DNA of 64,000 nt from Lewinellaceae bacterium (GTDB lineage Bacteria > Bacteroidota > Bacteroidia > Chitinophagales > Saprospiraceae), in assembly GCA_020636405.1 (NCBI GenBank), contig JACJXW010000009.1, positions 124,001-188,000 of the forward strand, read 5' to 3'. Below the pieces are notes generated by a model that had not been told where the DNA came from, ran no database searches, and worked only from the letters and a program-made list of their open reading frames with translations. Both the position numbers and the translations under genes were made by a program. This document shows positions 8,533-17,836 of the stretch, in pieces. Numbering within the stretch: position 1 is the first letter of the stretch; each line of letters begins with the position of its first letter.

Positions 8533-10491
8533 ATGATCCACAGGACGCGTAAGATAAGAATCGTCATTCTTTTGGCATTGGCATTGGCGCAGGCAACCTT
8601 TGTTTCCGGTAAAGCCACCCTTCCGAAGCTGATCAGCGACGGCATGGTGCTGCAAAGAAATGCGGAGGTGAAAATATGGGGCTGGGCAAATGCCGGTGAA
8701 AAAGTGGCCATAGCCTTCGGCGGTTCGGTTTATACCACCTCGGCGAATGGTTCCGGGGAGTGGGAAGTAGAACTGTCCGGACTGAGTGCCGGCGGGCCCT
8801 ACCAGATGATGATCCTATCCGATGACACCATAACGATAAACAATATTCTAGTAGGGGATGTGTGGGTGTGCTCCGGCCAGTCCAATATGGAACTGTCCAT
8901 GGAGCGGGCCCGGCCGCTTTACCAGGAGGAGATCGCTAAGGCCCAAAATCCCTACATCCGGTATTTCGAAGTGCCAAAGACGTATGATTTCAAGGGCCCG
9001 CGTGGTGATCTGTCCGGAGGGCAATGGCAATCTCCCGGGCCGGAAAGTGTTTTAAGCTTTTCGGCGGTTGCCTATTTCTTCGCGCTCGAATTATTTGATA
9101 CGTACGGCGTTCCCGTTGGCTTGATCAATACAAGCCTGGGCGGTTCGCCTGCCGAGGCATGGATCAGCGAAGAGGCATTGAAACCGTTTCCGGAGCACTA
9201 CCGCGAGGTGCAGCGGTTTAAAGACGATTCACTGATCGTACAAATAGAAACTCAGGATAAGGCCCGCATCGAAAAATGGTATAGGGATCTGAACAGCCTG
9301 GACGCCGGGTACAGGGATCCGGATAATCTCTGGTACGGTGCGGAGTTGAACACATCCGGCTGGCGCGAGATGATGGTTCCGGGCTATTGGGCCGGAGAGG
9401 AGATAGGGAAAGTGAACGGCGTGGTTTGGTTCAGGAAGGAGGTGCAGGTTCCGGCATCCGAAGCAGGTCAGCCCGCACGGCTGTTAATGGGAAGGATCGT
9501 GGATGCCGATTCCGTTTTTGTCAATGGGGTGTTCGTCGGCGCCACCAGTTATCAATATCCGCCGAGGCGGTATACTATCCCGCCTGGAGTCCTGAAAGCA
9601 GGCAAGAACATAATTACCGTACGAGTCATCAGCAATATCGGGGAAGGAGGTTTTGTGGCGGATAAGCCCTATGAGTTGATCACTGCCGGCTCAACCATCG
9701 GCCTGAAAGGCCCATGGAAATACCAACTGGGCGCCACGATGGCCCCCCTTGCCAGCCAGACGTTCATCCGCTGGAAGCCCGCCGGCCTGTATAATGCTAT
9801 GCTTGCCCCTTTACTGAACTACCGGATCAAAGGCGTAATTTGGTATCAGGGAGAATCGAACACCCAAAGGGCGGAAGAATACAAGGAATTGTTCCCCGCC
9901 TTGATTCGGGATTGGAGGGCCAATTGGGGGCGGGAAAGCCTTCCTTTCCTCTTCGTTCAGCTGGCCAACTTCATGGAAACCGGGAGCGGGCCTTCCGACA
10001 GTGACTGGGCCAGGCTGAGAGAAGCCCAACTGGAAACCCTCGCTCTCCCTCATACCGGGATGGCCGTTGCCATCGATATCGGAGAATGGAACGACATTCA
10101 CCCCCTCAACAAAAAGGACGTCGGCAAAAGGCTGGCCCTGGCGGCCCGGCGGGTAGCGTACGGAGAACAGCAGGTGGTTCCCTCCGGCCCTCTTTTTCAA
10201 TCTATGGAAGTACGGGGCGACAAAGCCGTAATAGCGTTCAGCAATACCGGTAGCGGTTTGGTCTCCAGAGGGGGAGAAGAACTCCGGCATTTTGCCATTG
10301 CCGGCGCCGACAGGCAATTCGTCTGGGCCGAAGCCCGGATCGAGGGGGATCAGGTGACGGCCTGGAGCGATAAAGTGCCCAAACCCGTGGCCGTGCGATA
10401 TGCCTGGGCCGACAACCCGGAAGGCGCCAATTTGTATAATAAAGAAGGGCTGCCTGCATCGCCCTTCAGGACGGATGAATGGAAGGATTGA
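8533..10491 (+). CDS. Sialate O-acetylesterase-like carbohydrate esterase (SGNH fold)
   Basis: 652 aa from the ATG at 8533. A GTG at 8509 adds eight residues but spoils the signal peptide, which begins MIHRTRKIRIVILLALALAQ. The SGNH hydrolase blocks are clear: nucleophile Ser117 in VCSGQSNMELS, the GVIWYQGESN block, and the catalytic Asp-His pair in EWNDIHPLN. A GH2-like jelly roll (about residues 270-375, with VVWFRKEVQVP) is inserted between the first and second catalytic blocks, as is usual for this family. Relatives in Bacteroidota xylan loci act as acetyl-xylan esterases, and deacetylation of xylan is the likely role here; sialic acid chemistry is unlikely because no sialidase or NAG genes are near. 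First gene of the operon esterase-GH10-GH9. Confidence 0.88.
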   Translation: MIHRTRKIRIVILLALALAQATFVSGKATLPKLISDGMVLQRNAEVKIWGWANAGEKVAIAFGGSVYTTSANGSGEWEVELSGLSAGGPYQMMILSDDTITINNILVGDVWVCSGQSNMELSMERARPLYQEEIAKAQNPYIRYFEVPKTYDFKGPRGDLSGGQWQSPGPESVLSFSAVAYFFALELFDTYGVPVGLINTSLGGSPAEAWISEEALKPFPEHYREVQRFKDDSLIVQIETQDKARIEKWYRDLNSLDAGYRDPDNLWYGAELNTSGWREMMVPGYWAGEEIGKVNGVVWFRKEVQVPASEAGQPARLLMGRIVDADSVFVNGVFVGATSYQYPPRRYTIPPGVLKAGKNIITVRVISNIGEGGFVADKPYELITAGSTIGLKGPWKYQLGATMAPLASQTFIRWKPAGLYNAMLAPLLNYRIKGVIWYQGESNTQRAEEYKELFPALIRDWRANWGRESLPFLFVQLANFMETGSGPSDSDWARLREAQLETLALPHTGMAVAIDIGEWNDIHPLNKKDVGKRLALAARRVAYGEQQVVPSGPLFQSMEVRGDKAVIAFSNTGSGLVSRGGEELRHFAIAGADRQFVWAEARIEGDQVTAWSDKVPKPVAVRYAWADNPEGANLYNKEGLPASPFRTDEWKD

Positions 10492-10516
10492 TCCGCCGTA
10501 AATTAAACGCTCTGTA

Positions 10517-12343
10517 ATGAAAAAAATAATCCTGCAAAGCTCCGTTCTATCAACCTTTATTCTTCTGGCGGTTCTCTCGGCTCCCGCTCAGCCGCAGAAC
10601 ATTCCTACGATCGTGGAAGCGGAAGACGGGGTGCTCGGGCCCGACTTTACCGTTGAACAGGAGGGGGGCGTCACCTACATTACCACTACCACCGACGGCG
10701 CCGGCGGCAGCCCGGAAAATGCCAACCGGGTAGCTACGCTGGAAGTCACCTTTCCCGCTGCTCAGGCCTATGGCCTCTATGTAAGGATAAGGGTGGGGCC
10801 GGCCGCCGCCAACGACGACAGCTTTTTTTATGGAAACGGGTTCGGCGAGCAATCGCCTGCGTCGGGCGACGACTGGATAAGGGCCAATAATCTGTACTCC
10901 GTAGGCTATGCGGGGGGAGGCCAGGTCGTCGGCGGAGAAGGCATTGTCACTTCAGGTGTTTGGAAGTGGGTCAATTTGTCGGAATTTTTGCTGGATGAAC
11001 CGCCTGTGGTTTTTAATGTTCCCTCCGGAGCGCTCACGCAAACCTTTCAGATCGGCGCGCGCGAAGACGGGCTGGATATTGACAAGGTGGCCTTTGCCCG
11101 GGCAGACTACTTCTACACGGTGTCCAACCTCGAAAATGGCCAGGCCGGCTCGAGTACGCCCGGGGGCGGCGTCTCCTCGCCGCCGATCGCCGACGGGAAA
11201 CCCAAGTTCCTGGGAAGTGTATACAGCCAGTCCCAGAAGGTGGGGTTTACCAATTACTTCAATCAGGTCACCCCGGAAAACGCCGGAAAATGGGGCAGTG
11301 TGGAGCCATTCAGAGACAATATGAACTGGACGGAACTGGACTCCGCCTACGCGCTGGCCAAGGACAACGGCTTTCCCTACCGCCACCATGTAATGATCTG
11401 GGGCAACCAGCAGCCATCCTGGATCGAGAACCTCCCCGTAAGTGAACAGAGAGCGGAGATCGAGGAATGGTTCCAGGCAGTTGCCGGCCGCTACCCCGAC
11501 ATCGATTTTGTGGAGGTGGTCAACGAGCCGTTACACGATCCGCCCAATGCTCCGGGTAGCGGCGGAGGCAATTACATCAACGCCCTCGGAGGCAGCGGCG
11601 CCACCGGTTGGGACTGGGTGCTGGAAGCTTTCCGGCTGGCCCGCCAGTACTTCCCCAGTTCCCAGCTCCTGATCAACGACTACAGTATTGTCAACAGCAC
11701 CTCCAGCACCAACCAATATTTGCAGATCATCAATCTGCTGAAAGCCGAAGGGCTCATCGACCAGATCGGGGTACAGGCCCACGCCTTTTCCACCGGCGCC
11801 AGCGCTTCCCAGATGAGAAGCAACCTCGATGCCCTGGCGGCCACCGGCCTGCCTTTATATGTCACCGAGATGGACATTGACGGCCCGACGGACCAAGTCC
11901 AGCTCGAGAGTTACCAGCGGATCTTTCCGGTATTCTGGGAGCACCCCGCCGTCAAGGGCGTCACTTTGTGGGGCTTCCGCCCGGGCATGTGGCGCACGGC
12001 ACAGCAGGCCTACCTCATAGAGCCCGATGGCGTTACCGAACGCCCGGCCATGGAATGGCTGAGAGAATACGTGCAGAATACCGTGTTGCACACCCGTGGT
12101 CCAGATCCTGCATCGGATCATGTCGCCGTTTTTCCCAACCCGGTTACCGCCGATCAAATTACCGTTCGGGGAATGGAGCGGGTGCAGCGGGCAGAGCTGT
12201 TCGATCTTAGCGGCAGGCTGATCTGGTCGGATAGTCCTGGTTGTAATGTCCTGAGGTTCGATTTTGCCCTGTCCCCAGGCTTGTACATACTCCTGCTTTA
12301 TGATGAAGGATATTTTTATGCAAAGAAAGTGATGGTGCTATGA
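10517..12343 (+). CDS. Endo-1,4-beta-xylanase, GH10, with N-terminal CBM and T9SS sorting domain
   Basis: 608 aa. Signal peptide (1-25), a CBM6/35-type beta-sandwich (about 30-195, beginning PTIVEAEDG), a short Gly/Ser/Pro linker, the GH10 barrel (about 225-520), and a C-terminal T9SS type A sorting domain (from about 535, VAVFPNPV to the final KKVMVL). The acid/base is Glu337 in EVVNEPLHD and the nucleophile Glu451 in YVTEMDIDG; HVMIWGNQQPSW is the conserved substrate-binding block. The CTD predicts export through T9SS and anchoring or release at the cell surface, where it would cut xylan into the aldouronic acids used by the GH67 enzyme. It starts 25 bp after the esterase stop and overlaps the next gene by 4 bp (ATGA), so the three are almost certainly co-transcribed. 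Confidence 0.95.
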   Translation: MKKIILQSSVLSTFILLAVLSAPAQPQNIPTIVEAEDGVLGPDFTVEQEGGVTYITTTTDGAGGSPENANRVATLEVTFPAAQAYGLYVRIRVGPAAANDDSFFYGNGFGEQSPASGDDWIRANNLYSVGYAGGGQVVGGEGIVTSGVWKWVNLSEFLLDEPPVVFNVPSGALTQTFQIGAREDGLDIDKVAFARADYFYTVSNLENGQAGSSTPGGGVSSPPIADGKPKFLGSVYSQSQKVGFTNYFNQVTPENAGKWGSVEPFRDNMNWTELDSAYALAKDNGFPYRHHVMIWGNQQPSWIENLPVSEQRAEIEEWFQAVAGRYPDIDFVEVVNEPLHDPPNAPGSGGGNYINALGGSGATGWDWVLEAFRLARQYFPSSQLLINDYSIVNSTSSTNQYLQIINLLKAEGLIDQIGVQAHAFSTGASASQMRSNLDALAATGLPLYVTEMDIDGPTDQVQLESYQRIFPVFWEHPAVKGVTLWGFRPGMWRTAQQAYLIEPDGVTERPAMEWLREYVQNTVLHTRGPDPASDHVAVFPNPVTADQITVRGMERVQRAELFDLSGRLIWSDSPGCNVLRFDFALSPGLYILLLYDEGYFYAKKVMVL

Positions 12344-13344
12344 CCAGGAAATATTTTTTTCTAGCCGGGGCCATTGGCCTTATCTCAGGCCTTACGCTCT
12401 TCGGCCAAACGAGCTCCGAAATAACACCGTTTATTCGGGCCGGCCAGTTCGGGTATCTGCCCGCTCAACAGAAAATAGCAGTGATCGCGGATCCTTATGA
12501 AGGGTTCGATGCTGCTGAAGAATACCGGCCCGGCACTCGAAAAAAGGACTATGAAGTGCGTAGCCTGCCCGGCCATAAAACCGTTTTCCGAGGTACGATA
12601 GCAGCCTGGAACAATGGGCAGGTACATGGACAGAGTGGAGATAAAGGTTGGTATTTTGACTTTTCCAGGCTTCGCAGGCCAGGGGAATATTACATTTTCG
12701 ATAAAGCAACAGGCAAGGCCTCTTTCCCTTTCCGGATCGGCGATGATGTTTATGACGAAGTTTTGAAGCAGGCGGTAAGGGTATTTTTTTATCAGCGAGT
12801 GAACTTTCCGAAAAAACCTCCTTATGCAAACGAGAAATGGGCTGATGAGGCAGCATTTGATGCGCCGGGCGCACAAGGGTATGCGGTGAGGAACCGTTGG
12901 GCAAAAGACGACCCCTCTACGGAAAGAGACCTGCACGGCGGGTGGTTCGATGCCGGCGACCCTAATAAATATACCACCTTTGCCAGTGAAGCCGTACGCT
13001 CTCTTATTGACGCTATGCGAAAGGCGCCTCAGGCGTTTGGAGATAATTTCGGCATTCCCGAATCAGGAAACGGCATACCCGGCCTGCTGGATGAGCTGAT
13101 GTGGGAACTGGACTGGCTGAAACGGATGCAGGACGCCACTGGAACGGGAGGATTTTTATTAAGAGTGTGTTCAAATTTCATACTTCGGATTGAAAATGCC
13201 CCTTTTTCGCTTATACTTCGTTGCCGAACGGCTTTAATGGAACTGGCATCCAACCCTCGTACCGATGAGGCCATCCGTCAGTTTATCCTTCAGCACAAGG
13301 CCGGGCTCCGCATGGGGGCAGGCTTCTGTTCCCTATCGGCATGA
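12340..13344 (+). pseudogene. GH9 gene truncated by an insertion-element end
   Basis: The first ~274 codons are a normal GH9 start: signal peptide, N-terminal Ig-like domain (FIRAGQFGYLPAQQKIAVI) and the start of the catalytic barrel, with the catalytic Asp block GGWFDAGDPNKYTT and ESGNGIPGLLDE. At 13162 the reading runs into AGAGTGTGTTCAAATTTCA, the end of a mobile element, and the remaining ~60 codons (RVCSNFILRIENAPF onward) no longer resemble GH9. The His block and the general-acid Glu are absent, so the product cannot be an active GH9 enzyme. It overlaps the GH10 stop by 4 bp. The downstream stretch (13220-13370) seems to be the tail of another gene; a second frame there reads ASVPYRHELDLYKKISF, which I cannot assign. 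Confidence 0.85.
13162..13180 (+). mobile_element. Solo insertion-element end inside GH9
   Basis: AGAGTGTGTTCAAATTTCA is identical over all 19 bp to the complement of the right end of the MITE at 17837-17997. No matching inverted end lies between here and deoC, so either the element was lost by deletion or the partner end is the one at 17,997, 4.8 kb away. Confidence 0.7.
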
Positions 13345-13374
13345 ACTGGATCTTTATAAAAAAATAAGCTTCAG

Positions 13375-14094
13375 ATGCACAAAGTGACACCTCTACAGAT
13401 CGCAAAAATGATCGACCATTCTATTCTGCATCCCACCTTTACCGACCGGGACCTGGAGGCTAATTGCGCTATTGCGGTGAAGTACGATGTGGCCACCGTC
13501 TGCGTAAAACCTTACCATGTACACCAAGCGGCTGCTTTACTGAAGGGCAGCGCCGTGGAAGTATGCGCGGTCATTGGTTTCCCTCACGGCAACAGTACCC
13601 CTGAAATCAAGGTTGCTGAAACCATTGGTGTGATTGCAGATGGCGCAAAAGAGGTAGATATGGTGGTTAACATCGGCAAAGTACTGCAAGGCGACTGGGC
13701 TTATGTTGAAGCCGAGATCCATGCCATTAACGAGGCTACAGTGCAGGGGGGAGCCATATTGAAAGTGATCTTTGAGACTGACTTCGTCACCCGGGATGAG
13801 GATAAGGCCAGGCTTTGCCAGATCTGCAGCCGCCAGAAGGTTGCATTTGTGAAAACCTCCACCGGTTACGGTTTTGTCAGGAACAACGATGGAACATACC
13901 ATTACCAGGGCGCCACCGAGCGTGATCTGCGCCTGATGCGGGAGCACTGCGATCCTGGAGTGCAGATAAAAGCTGCAGGCGGTGTCCGCAACCTGGAGCA
14001 AATACTACATGTCCGGTCGCTGGGTGTAACAAGAGTTGGCGCCACCGCAACAGAAACCATTATGGAAGCAGCGTTCCGTCAATTAATATCCTGA
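13375..14094 (+). CDS. deoC: Deoxyribose-phosphate aldolase
   Basis: 239 aa, full-length for bacterial DeoC. It cleaves 2-deoxy-D-ribose 5-phosphate to glyceraldehyde 3-phosphate and acetaldehyde in deoxynucleoside breakdown (cytosolic TIM barrel). The Schiff-base Lys is Lys160 in VAFVKTSTGYGF; Asp95 in KEVDMVVNIG and Lys199 in QIKAAGGVR are the other active-site residues. ATG at 13375 gives the usual N-terminus. It follows the broken GH9 gene by 30 bp and is followed after 5 bp by the stub of a sugar-transporter gene, suggesting it once belonged to a sugar or nucleoside catabolic operon that was joined to the xylan locus by rearrangement. Nothing suggests it is itself damaged. Confidence 0.96.
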   Translation: MHKVTPLQIAKMIDHSILHPTFTDRDLEANCAIAVKYDVATVCVKPYHVHQAAALLKGSAVEVCAVIGFPHGNSTPEIKVAETIGVIADGAKEVDMVVNIGKVLQGDWAYVEAEIHAINEATVQGGAILKVIFETDFVTRDEDKARLCQICSRQKVAFVKTSTGYGFVRNNDGTYHYQGATERDLRLMREHCDPGVQIKAAGGVRNLEQILHVRSLGVTRVGATATETIMEAAFRQLIS

Positions 14095-14099
14095 CCGCT

Positions 14100-14303
14100 A
14101 TGTTTATCATCGAAACTTATTCGGTAGCCGTCCTTTTCTGCATTGTCACTATGTTTTGTTGGGGCTCTTGGGCAGAAAGACAAAACATTGGCAACTCAAA
14201 GGCCTGCCTTCCCGGAGATGCTCCTTTCGATTGGGCCGGTAATCTCGATATGATTCAGGTTTGGAAGAGCAGGCGCACGGTTTCGAGCTTTTCCAGGTTG
14301 TAG
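14100..14303 (+). pseudogene. N-terminal stub of a GRP/EamA-type sugar transporter
   Basis: The first ~27 residues (MFIIETYSVAVLFCIVTMFC, then WGSWAERQ) form a first membrane helix with the Cys-Trp-Gly-Ser-Trp signature typical of Bacteroidota GRP-type sugar permeases. After about 14,180 the hydrophobic pattern stops and the frame reads into unrelated sequence, ending after 67 codons, whereas the family has about ten helices. Starting 5 bp after deoC, it was probably the next gene of the same operon. Identification rests on a short segment. Confidence 0.5.
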
Positions 14304-14462
14304 CTCTCGAAGGCTTTAAGCCGTTGATTGCCAGCGAACCTGGCCCCGAGCCTGTCGGCACAGCGCCGATCTATCGGTGAGTAACACTTACAAAGAATTC
14401 CGGCTGACAATGGCGCATGGCCTTATCCTTTGGCCTTGAAAGATGATTGGGTATTTATAATA

Positions 14463-16946
14463 CTAGGTAGCGGTACTTCCCCAAGCAGGTAATCGTACCG
14501 TGAAAATGGCGCCCTTGTTCTCTCTAGCGGACTTGAACACGATTGAACCGCCATGCCGCTCTATAATTCGTTTGACAATGGCCAGCCCGATGCCCGTGCC
14601 GGGAAAAGTCCGGCGATCGTGAGCTGTGCGGAAAAGCTGGAAAATCCGGCTCTGGTTTTCCGGGGGAATGCCTACCCCGTTATCTGCTATGGTTATTTCG
14701 GCAAAGTCAGCCGTTTGCCGGCCGTAGATGCGGATCTCCGGTTTTTCAACCGGGGCGCTGAACTTGAAGGCATTGCTCAACAGGTTACTGAAAACCTGGC
14801 GCATCAGGAAAGGATCTGCATTCAAAAATGGTAAGGAGTCGGCAATAACAATTTCCGTTTGTATGGCAGAGGGCGCTGTTTTACGAATTTGTTCGATGAT
14901 ATTCATCAATAATGGCGCCGGTTCGAATCTGTTTAGTCGTATCTCTTCATGATCGATATAAGCATAGGCGGTGATCCCTTCAATCAGCTCTTTCATTTGA
15001 AAAAGCACAGTCCGGAATTGTTGAAGGTATTCTTTTGCAGGTGAATACACTTGCGGTGCCAATTGTTGTTCCAGCAAATCCACAAAATTTCGGGCCGAAT
15101 TCAGGGGCGCCTTTAAATCGTGGCTGATGGTGTAGTTGAAGGCGCGGAGTTCTTCTTCTTTTTGAAGAGCCGCGGCTTGTACTCTTAATGATAGTTCTTG
15201 TTGCTGTTTAATGATTTCCTTGAGCATTCTTAATTTTTCTCTGGGATGGTGCGTATGTCCGTCAATATGGTTGTTCAATTGCCGGCCGGCAATTGACAAT
15301 TCATTGGACAAGTCCTCCACTTGTCCTCGCAAATTATCGGATAATAATTCGGCGTGCGAGCGGATATGCTCGGTCAATTCATCTAGCTGTATATTTAGAT
15401 TGGAAGTCAGGCGCCGGGTTTGTTCCTGGATGCGGCGACGGTCCCAGGAAAGAGCGGCGAGGGTAATAATGCTCAGCAAGCCAACGAACATAAGTACAAT
15501 GAGGAGTCTCTTTTTCTGCTGTTGACTCTTTAGCAGAACATTCTCTGTTTTTAAGATTTCAAAACGGGCTTGATCCTGTTCAAGTTGTCTGGTCAACGAT
15601 TCAATGGATTGTAACCGTAGTACGTCGATGGAGTCGCGCAAAGCGGACGCTTGGCGGTAGAGTTGCTCTGCCTTTTGAAAATGCCCGGCCGCCGCTTCGG
15701 CCCGGCTTAAGATAAATCGGATATCATTGGAAAGGTATGGGTCGTCGCCTGCGAGCGCCAGTTGGTAAGCGCTCCTGGAAATATCCAGCGCCTCGGCATA
15801 TCGGCTACGGCTGAGGAGCATATCCGCTTTGTATCTCAACAAATAGGGTATATGATTATGTGTGTTGCACTTCTCGGCGTAGGAGATCAGCGTATCGTTA
15901 ACGGACATGGCTAACGCTTCCTGGCCAGTCAGCCGGTAGAGGGGGCTCAATTCCAGCCATACTTCCAGAGAACAGGGTTGAACGACTTTCATGCTGTCAA
16001 ATAGGAGTTGCAGCGTGTCCAGTTTGGGTTTACCGGGCTTGAGGTATGTCTCGCTAACCAGCCGGGCGACGTTAAAATCGAAATAGGCTTTTTTATCCGA
16101 AGTATTTTTAGCGATACTCATCGCTTCGGTAAAGGCTTTATAGGCTGAAAGGTGATTACCGAGCGTACTATGGAAGGAGCCCACCGTAGCCCAACCCCAC
16201 ATTTGTTCTTCCGCCGATCCTTTTCTTTTGCCGCTTGCTATCAGGTCGCGGGCGTAGGCCGTAGAGTTTAGGAAGTCCAGCTTATTGAAATAATTATAAG
16301 AAAGCAATACATATGCGTCAAGTGTTCGCGTCTGATGTTTATCACCGAAGGCTATGGCCTGCGATAAATAATACTGGGTACTGTCCAGGTCATATTGAAA
16401 GCGTTGATAACTTCCCAGAAAGAAATAAGCCAGATAGATGCTGTAGGCCCGGTCCGGTTCAAGGTAGGCTTGCTTTTCAATTACCTTTCGCGCGTAGTAA
16501 TTAGCTTGTCGCAGATCGTTCAGGCCATACCAATAAAGCACGAATAAGCGCTCGTAACAGGCTGACTCGTGTCGTTGGTCGTTGAGTGCCCGGAAAATCA
16601 TAAGGGCTCGTTCAAGTAGAGGTTGCGCAGTTTGAAAGTCTCCGGTTTTCTGGTAATAAAAACCAAGACCGTATCTGGCAAGCCCTTCGGCGATAAGGTA
16701 TTTCTTCGCCACTGATTTGTCTAGCGCATGGATCAGGGTTTGTTTTATGATTTCCAGGCTGTCTTCGTCCGGAGATTCCTGGATTTGGACAGCGGCTAGC
16801 TCACAGGTTAGTGATATTCTCATGCTGTCCGCCGTAGCTTTGTGCAGGGCATTTGCTAGTGAATCCCGCCGACTGCTGCCTGAAACTGCTTGAAAGACGA
16901 AAATGAGGATGAATATCAAGAATAGCGTTTTATGTTTACTACTCAT
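14463..16946 (-). CDS. TPR-sensor histidine kinase (kinase 1)
   Basis: 827 aa. Signal peptide (1-23), TPR-like helical repeats in the periplasm (about 40-430), a coiled coil, one membrane helix (about 475-497, LLIVLMFVGLLSIITLAAL), a cytoplasmic coiled coil, then HisKA and HATPase_c. The phospho-acceptor is His609 in AFNYTISHDLKAPLNSA. The N box (FSNLLSNAFKFS), G1 (IADNGVGIP), F (RIFQLFR) and G2 (GTGIGLAIVKRI) are all present, so it should be active. There is no receiver domain and no adjacent regulator; the nearest response regulator is the LuxR-type protein at 24.0-24.6 kb. A ~150-bp piece of this gene, including the helix after the H-box, is copied at 17,405-17,553. The trigger sensed by the TPR part is unknown. 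Confidence 0.92.
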   Translation of the reverse strand: MSSKHKTLFLIFILIFVFQAVSGSSRRDSLANALHKATADSMRISLTCELAAVQIQESPDEDSLEIIKQTLIHALDKSVAKKYLIAEGLARYGLGFYYQKTGDFQTAQPLLERALMIFRALNDQRHESACYERLFVLYWYGLNDLRQANYYARKVIEKQAYLEPDRAYSIYLAYFFLGSYQRFQYDLDSTQYYLSQAIAFGDKHQTRTLDAYVLLSYNYFNKLDFLNSTAYARDLIASGKRKGSAEEQMWGWATVGSFHSTLGNHLSAYKAFTEAMSIAKNTSDKKAYFDFNVARLVSETYLKPGKPKLDTLQLLFDSMKVVQPCSLEVWLELSPLYRLTGQEALAMSVNDTLISYAEKCNTHNHIPYLLRYKADMLLSRSRYAEALDISRSAYQLALAGDDPYLSNDIRFILSRAEAAAGHFQKAEQLYRQASALRDSIDVLRLQSIESLTRQLEQDQARFEILKTENVLLKSQQQKKRLLIVLMFVGLLSIITLAALSWDRRRIQEQTRRLTSNLNIQLDELTEHIRSHAELLSDNLRGQVEDLSNELSIAGRQLNNHIDGHTHHPREKLRMLKEIIKQQQELSLRVQAAALQKEEELRAFNYTISHDLKAPLNSARNFVDLLEQQLAPQVYSPAKEYLQQFRTVLFQMKELIEGITAYAYIDHEEIRLNRFEPAPLLMNIIEQIRKTAPSAIQTEIVIADSLPFLNADPFLMRQVFSNLLSNAFKFSAPVEKPEIRIYGRQTADFAEITIADNGVGIPPENQSRIFQLFRTAHDRRTFPGTGIGLAIVKRIIERHGGSIVFKSARENKGAIFTVRLPAWGSTAT

Positions 16947-17087
16947 TTTTAGCTCTTTGGATATTGTTAAGTATTGTTCAAAAAATAAATTCCTCTTTTT
17001 AGATTTTGAATTTAGGTGGAAACTTCACTACCTGATTATTTAGCTACAGCTCATAACGAAGATAAACCGAAAAACTCATTGCATTCC

Positions 17088-17360
17088 TCAATGATCTTTT
17101 TTTTGCAGGATCAGCACGGCAACACCTGAAAACGGAGGGGCGATGGTTTGGTAGTCCCCGCCTGGCAGCGGTACCGGCCCCGAAACCATTCTCTGCAACA
17201 GGGGGATAAACCATTGTACGGCAAACATACCTTCAGCGGAAGTAAGGTCAAGGGTAGCCTTTCCACCCTCTGGGAAATAGACAATATAAGCCCTGCCCGG
17301 ATCCGCAAGGCAATAGTTGGTCGTGCTAAGTCGATCGTTCGGCTGCATTTTATTTAGATT
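17088..17360 (-). pseudogene. C-terminal stub of a DUF4038-type glycosidase (collagen-binding-like domain)
   Basis: About 90 codons on the minus strand read LSTTNYCLADPGRAYIVYFP, then GGKATLDL, FAVQWFIPL and IAPPFSGVAVLILQK. This is the pattern of the small beta-sandwich (Collagen_bind_2) that ends DUF4038/apiosidase-like glycoside hydrolases. The frame can be followed back to about 17,358, where it meets the kinase fragment; the whole catalytic barrel is missing. The original enzyme would have suited the polysaccharide locus. Family call rests on the motif pattern alone. Confidence 0.6.
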
Positions 17361-17730
17361 GACCTTCTCTCTGGTTTTTTATGTCGATGGCCTCGATCAT
17401 GGCTGTGATCCCTTCAATCAGCTCTTTCATTTGAAAAAGCACAGTCCGGAATTGTTGAAGGTATTCTTTTGCAGGTGAATACACTTGCGGTGCCAATTGT
17501 TGTTCCAGCAAATCCACAAAATTTCGGGCCGAATTCAGGGGCGCCTTTAAATCGCGGCTGACGGTATAGTTGAAGGCGCGGAGTTCTTCTTTTTTGCGAG
17601 CGGCCGTTTCTTGCATATTATTGAAAAAAATCTTTTGATACGCTGTAATTTCTTTAAATAGCCTCAATTCTTCTTTTGGATGAAGCGTGGTGATATCCTG
17701 TGTTAATTGGTGTCTAAGCTCGGTTATATT
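17350..17730 (-). pseudogene. Histidine-kinase fragment with His-to-Arg change in the H-box
   Basis: From about 17,730 the minus strand reads ITELRHQLTQDITTLHPKEE, then a coiled coil and a HisKA domain that stops after EGITA. Bases 17,405-17,553 are identical to 14,971-15,119 of kinase 1 (constant offset 2434). Immediately after, the His codon CAC of kinase 1 is CGC here, giving YTVSRDLKAPL: the phospho-acceptor is lost. There is no ATPase domain. The upstream part (ITELRHQL, MRLFKEITAYQK) differs from kinase 1, so the piece is a second, decayed kinase partly overwritten by kinase 1 sequence, or the reverse. Confidence 0.8.
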
Positions 17731-17836
17731 GTATGGTTATGGTCTTTGCTTTGGAGCAGATCTCTCCGTACCATAGAGGAACTCTAAGAATTTTTCTTGT
17801 ATGCCCGGATCGCGTTGATCTGATGGCAGGCGGTTA

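Noticed and set aside
14149..14361. Minus-strand reading ending ARFAGNQRLKAFESYNLEKL as a transposase remnant
   Set aside because: About 35 residues look protein-like in one frame, but I cannot link them to any transposase family.
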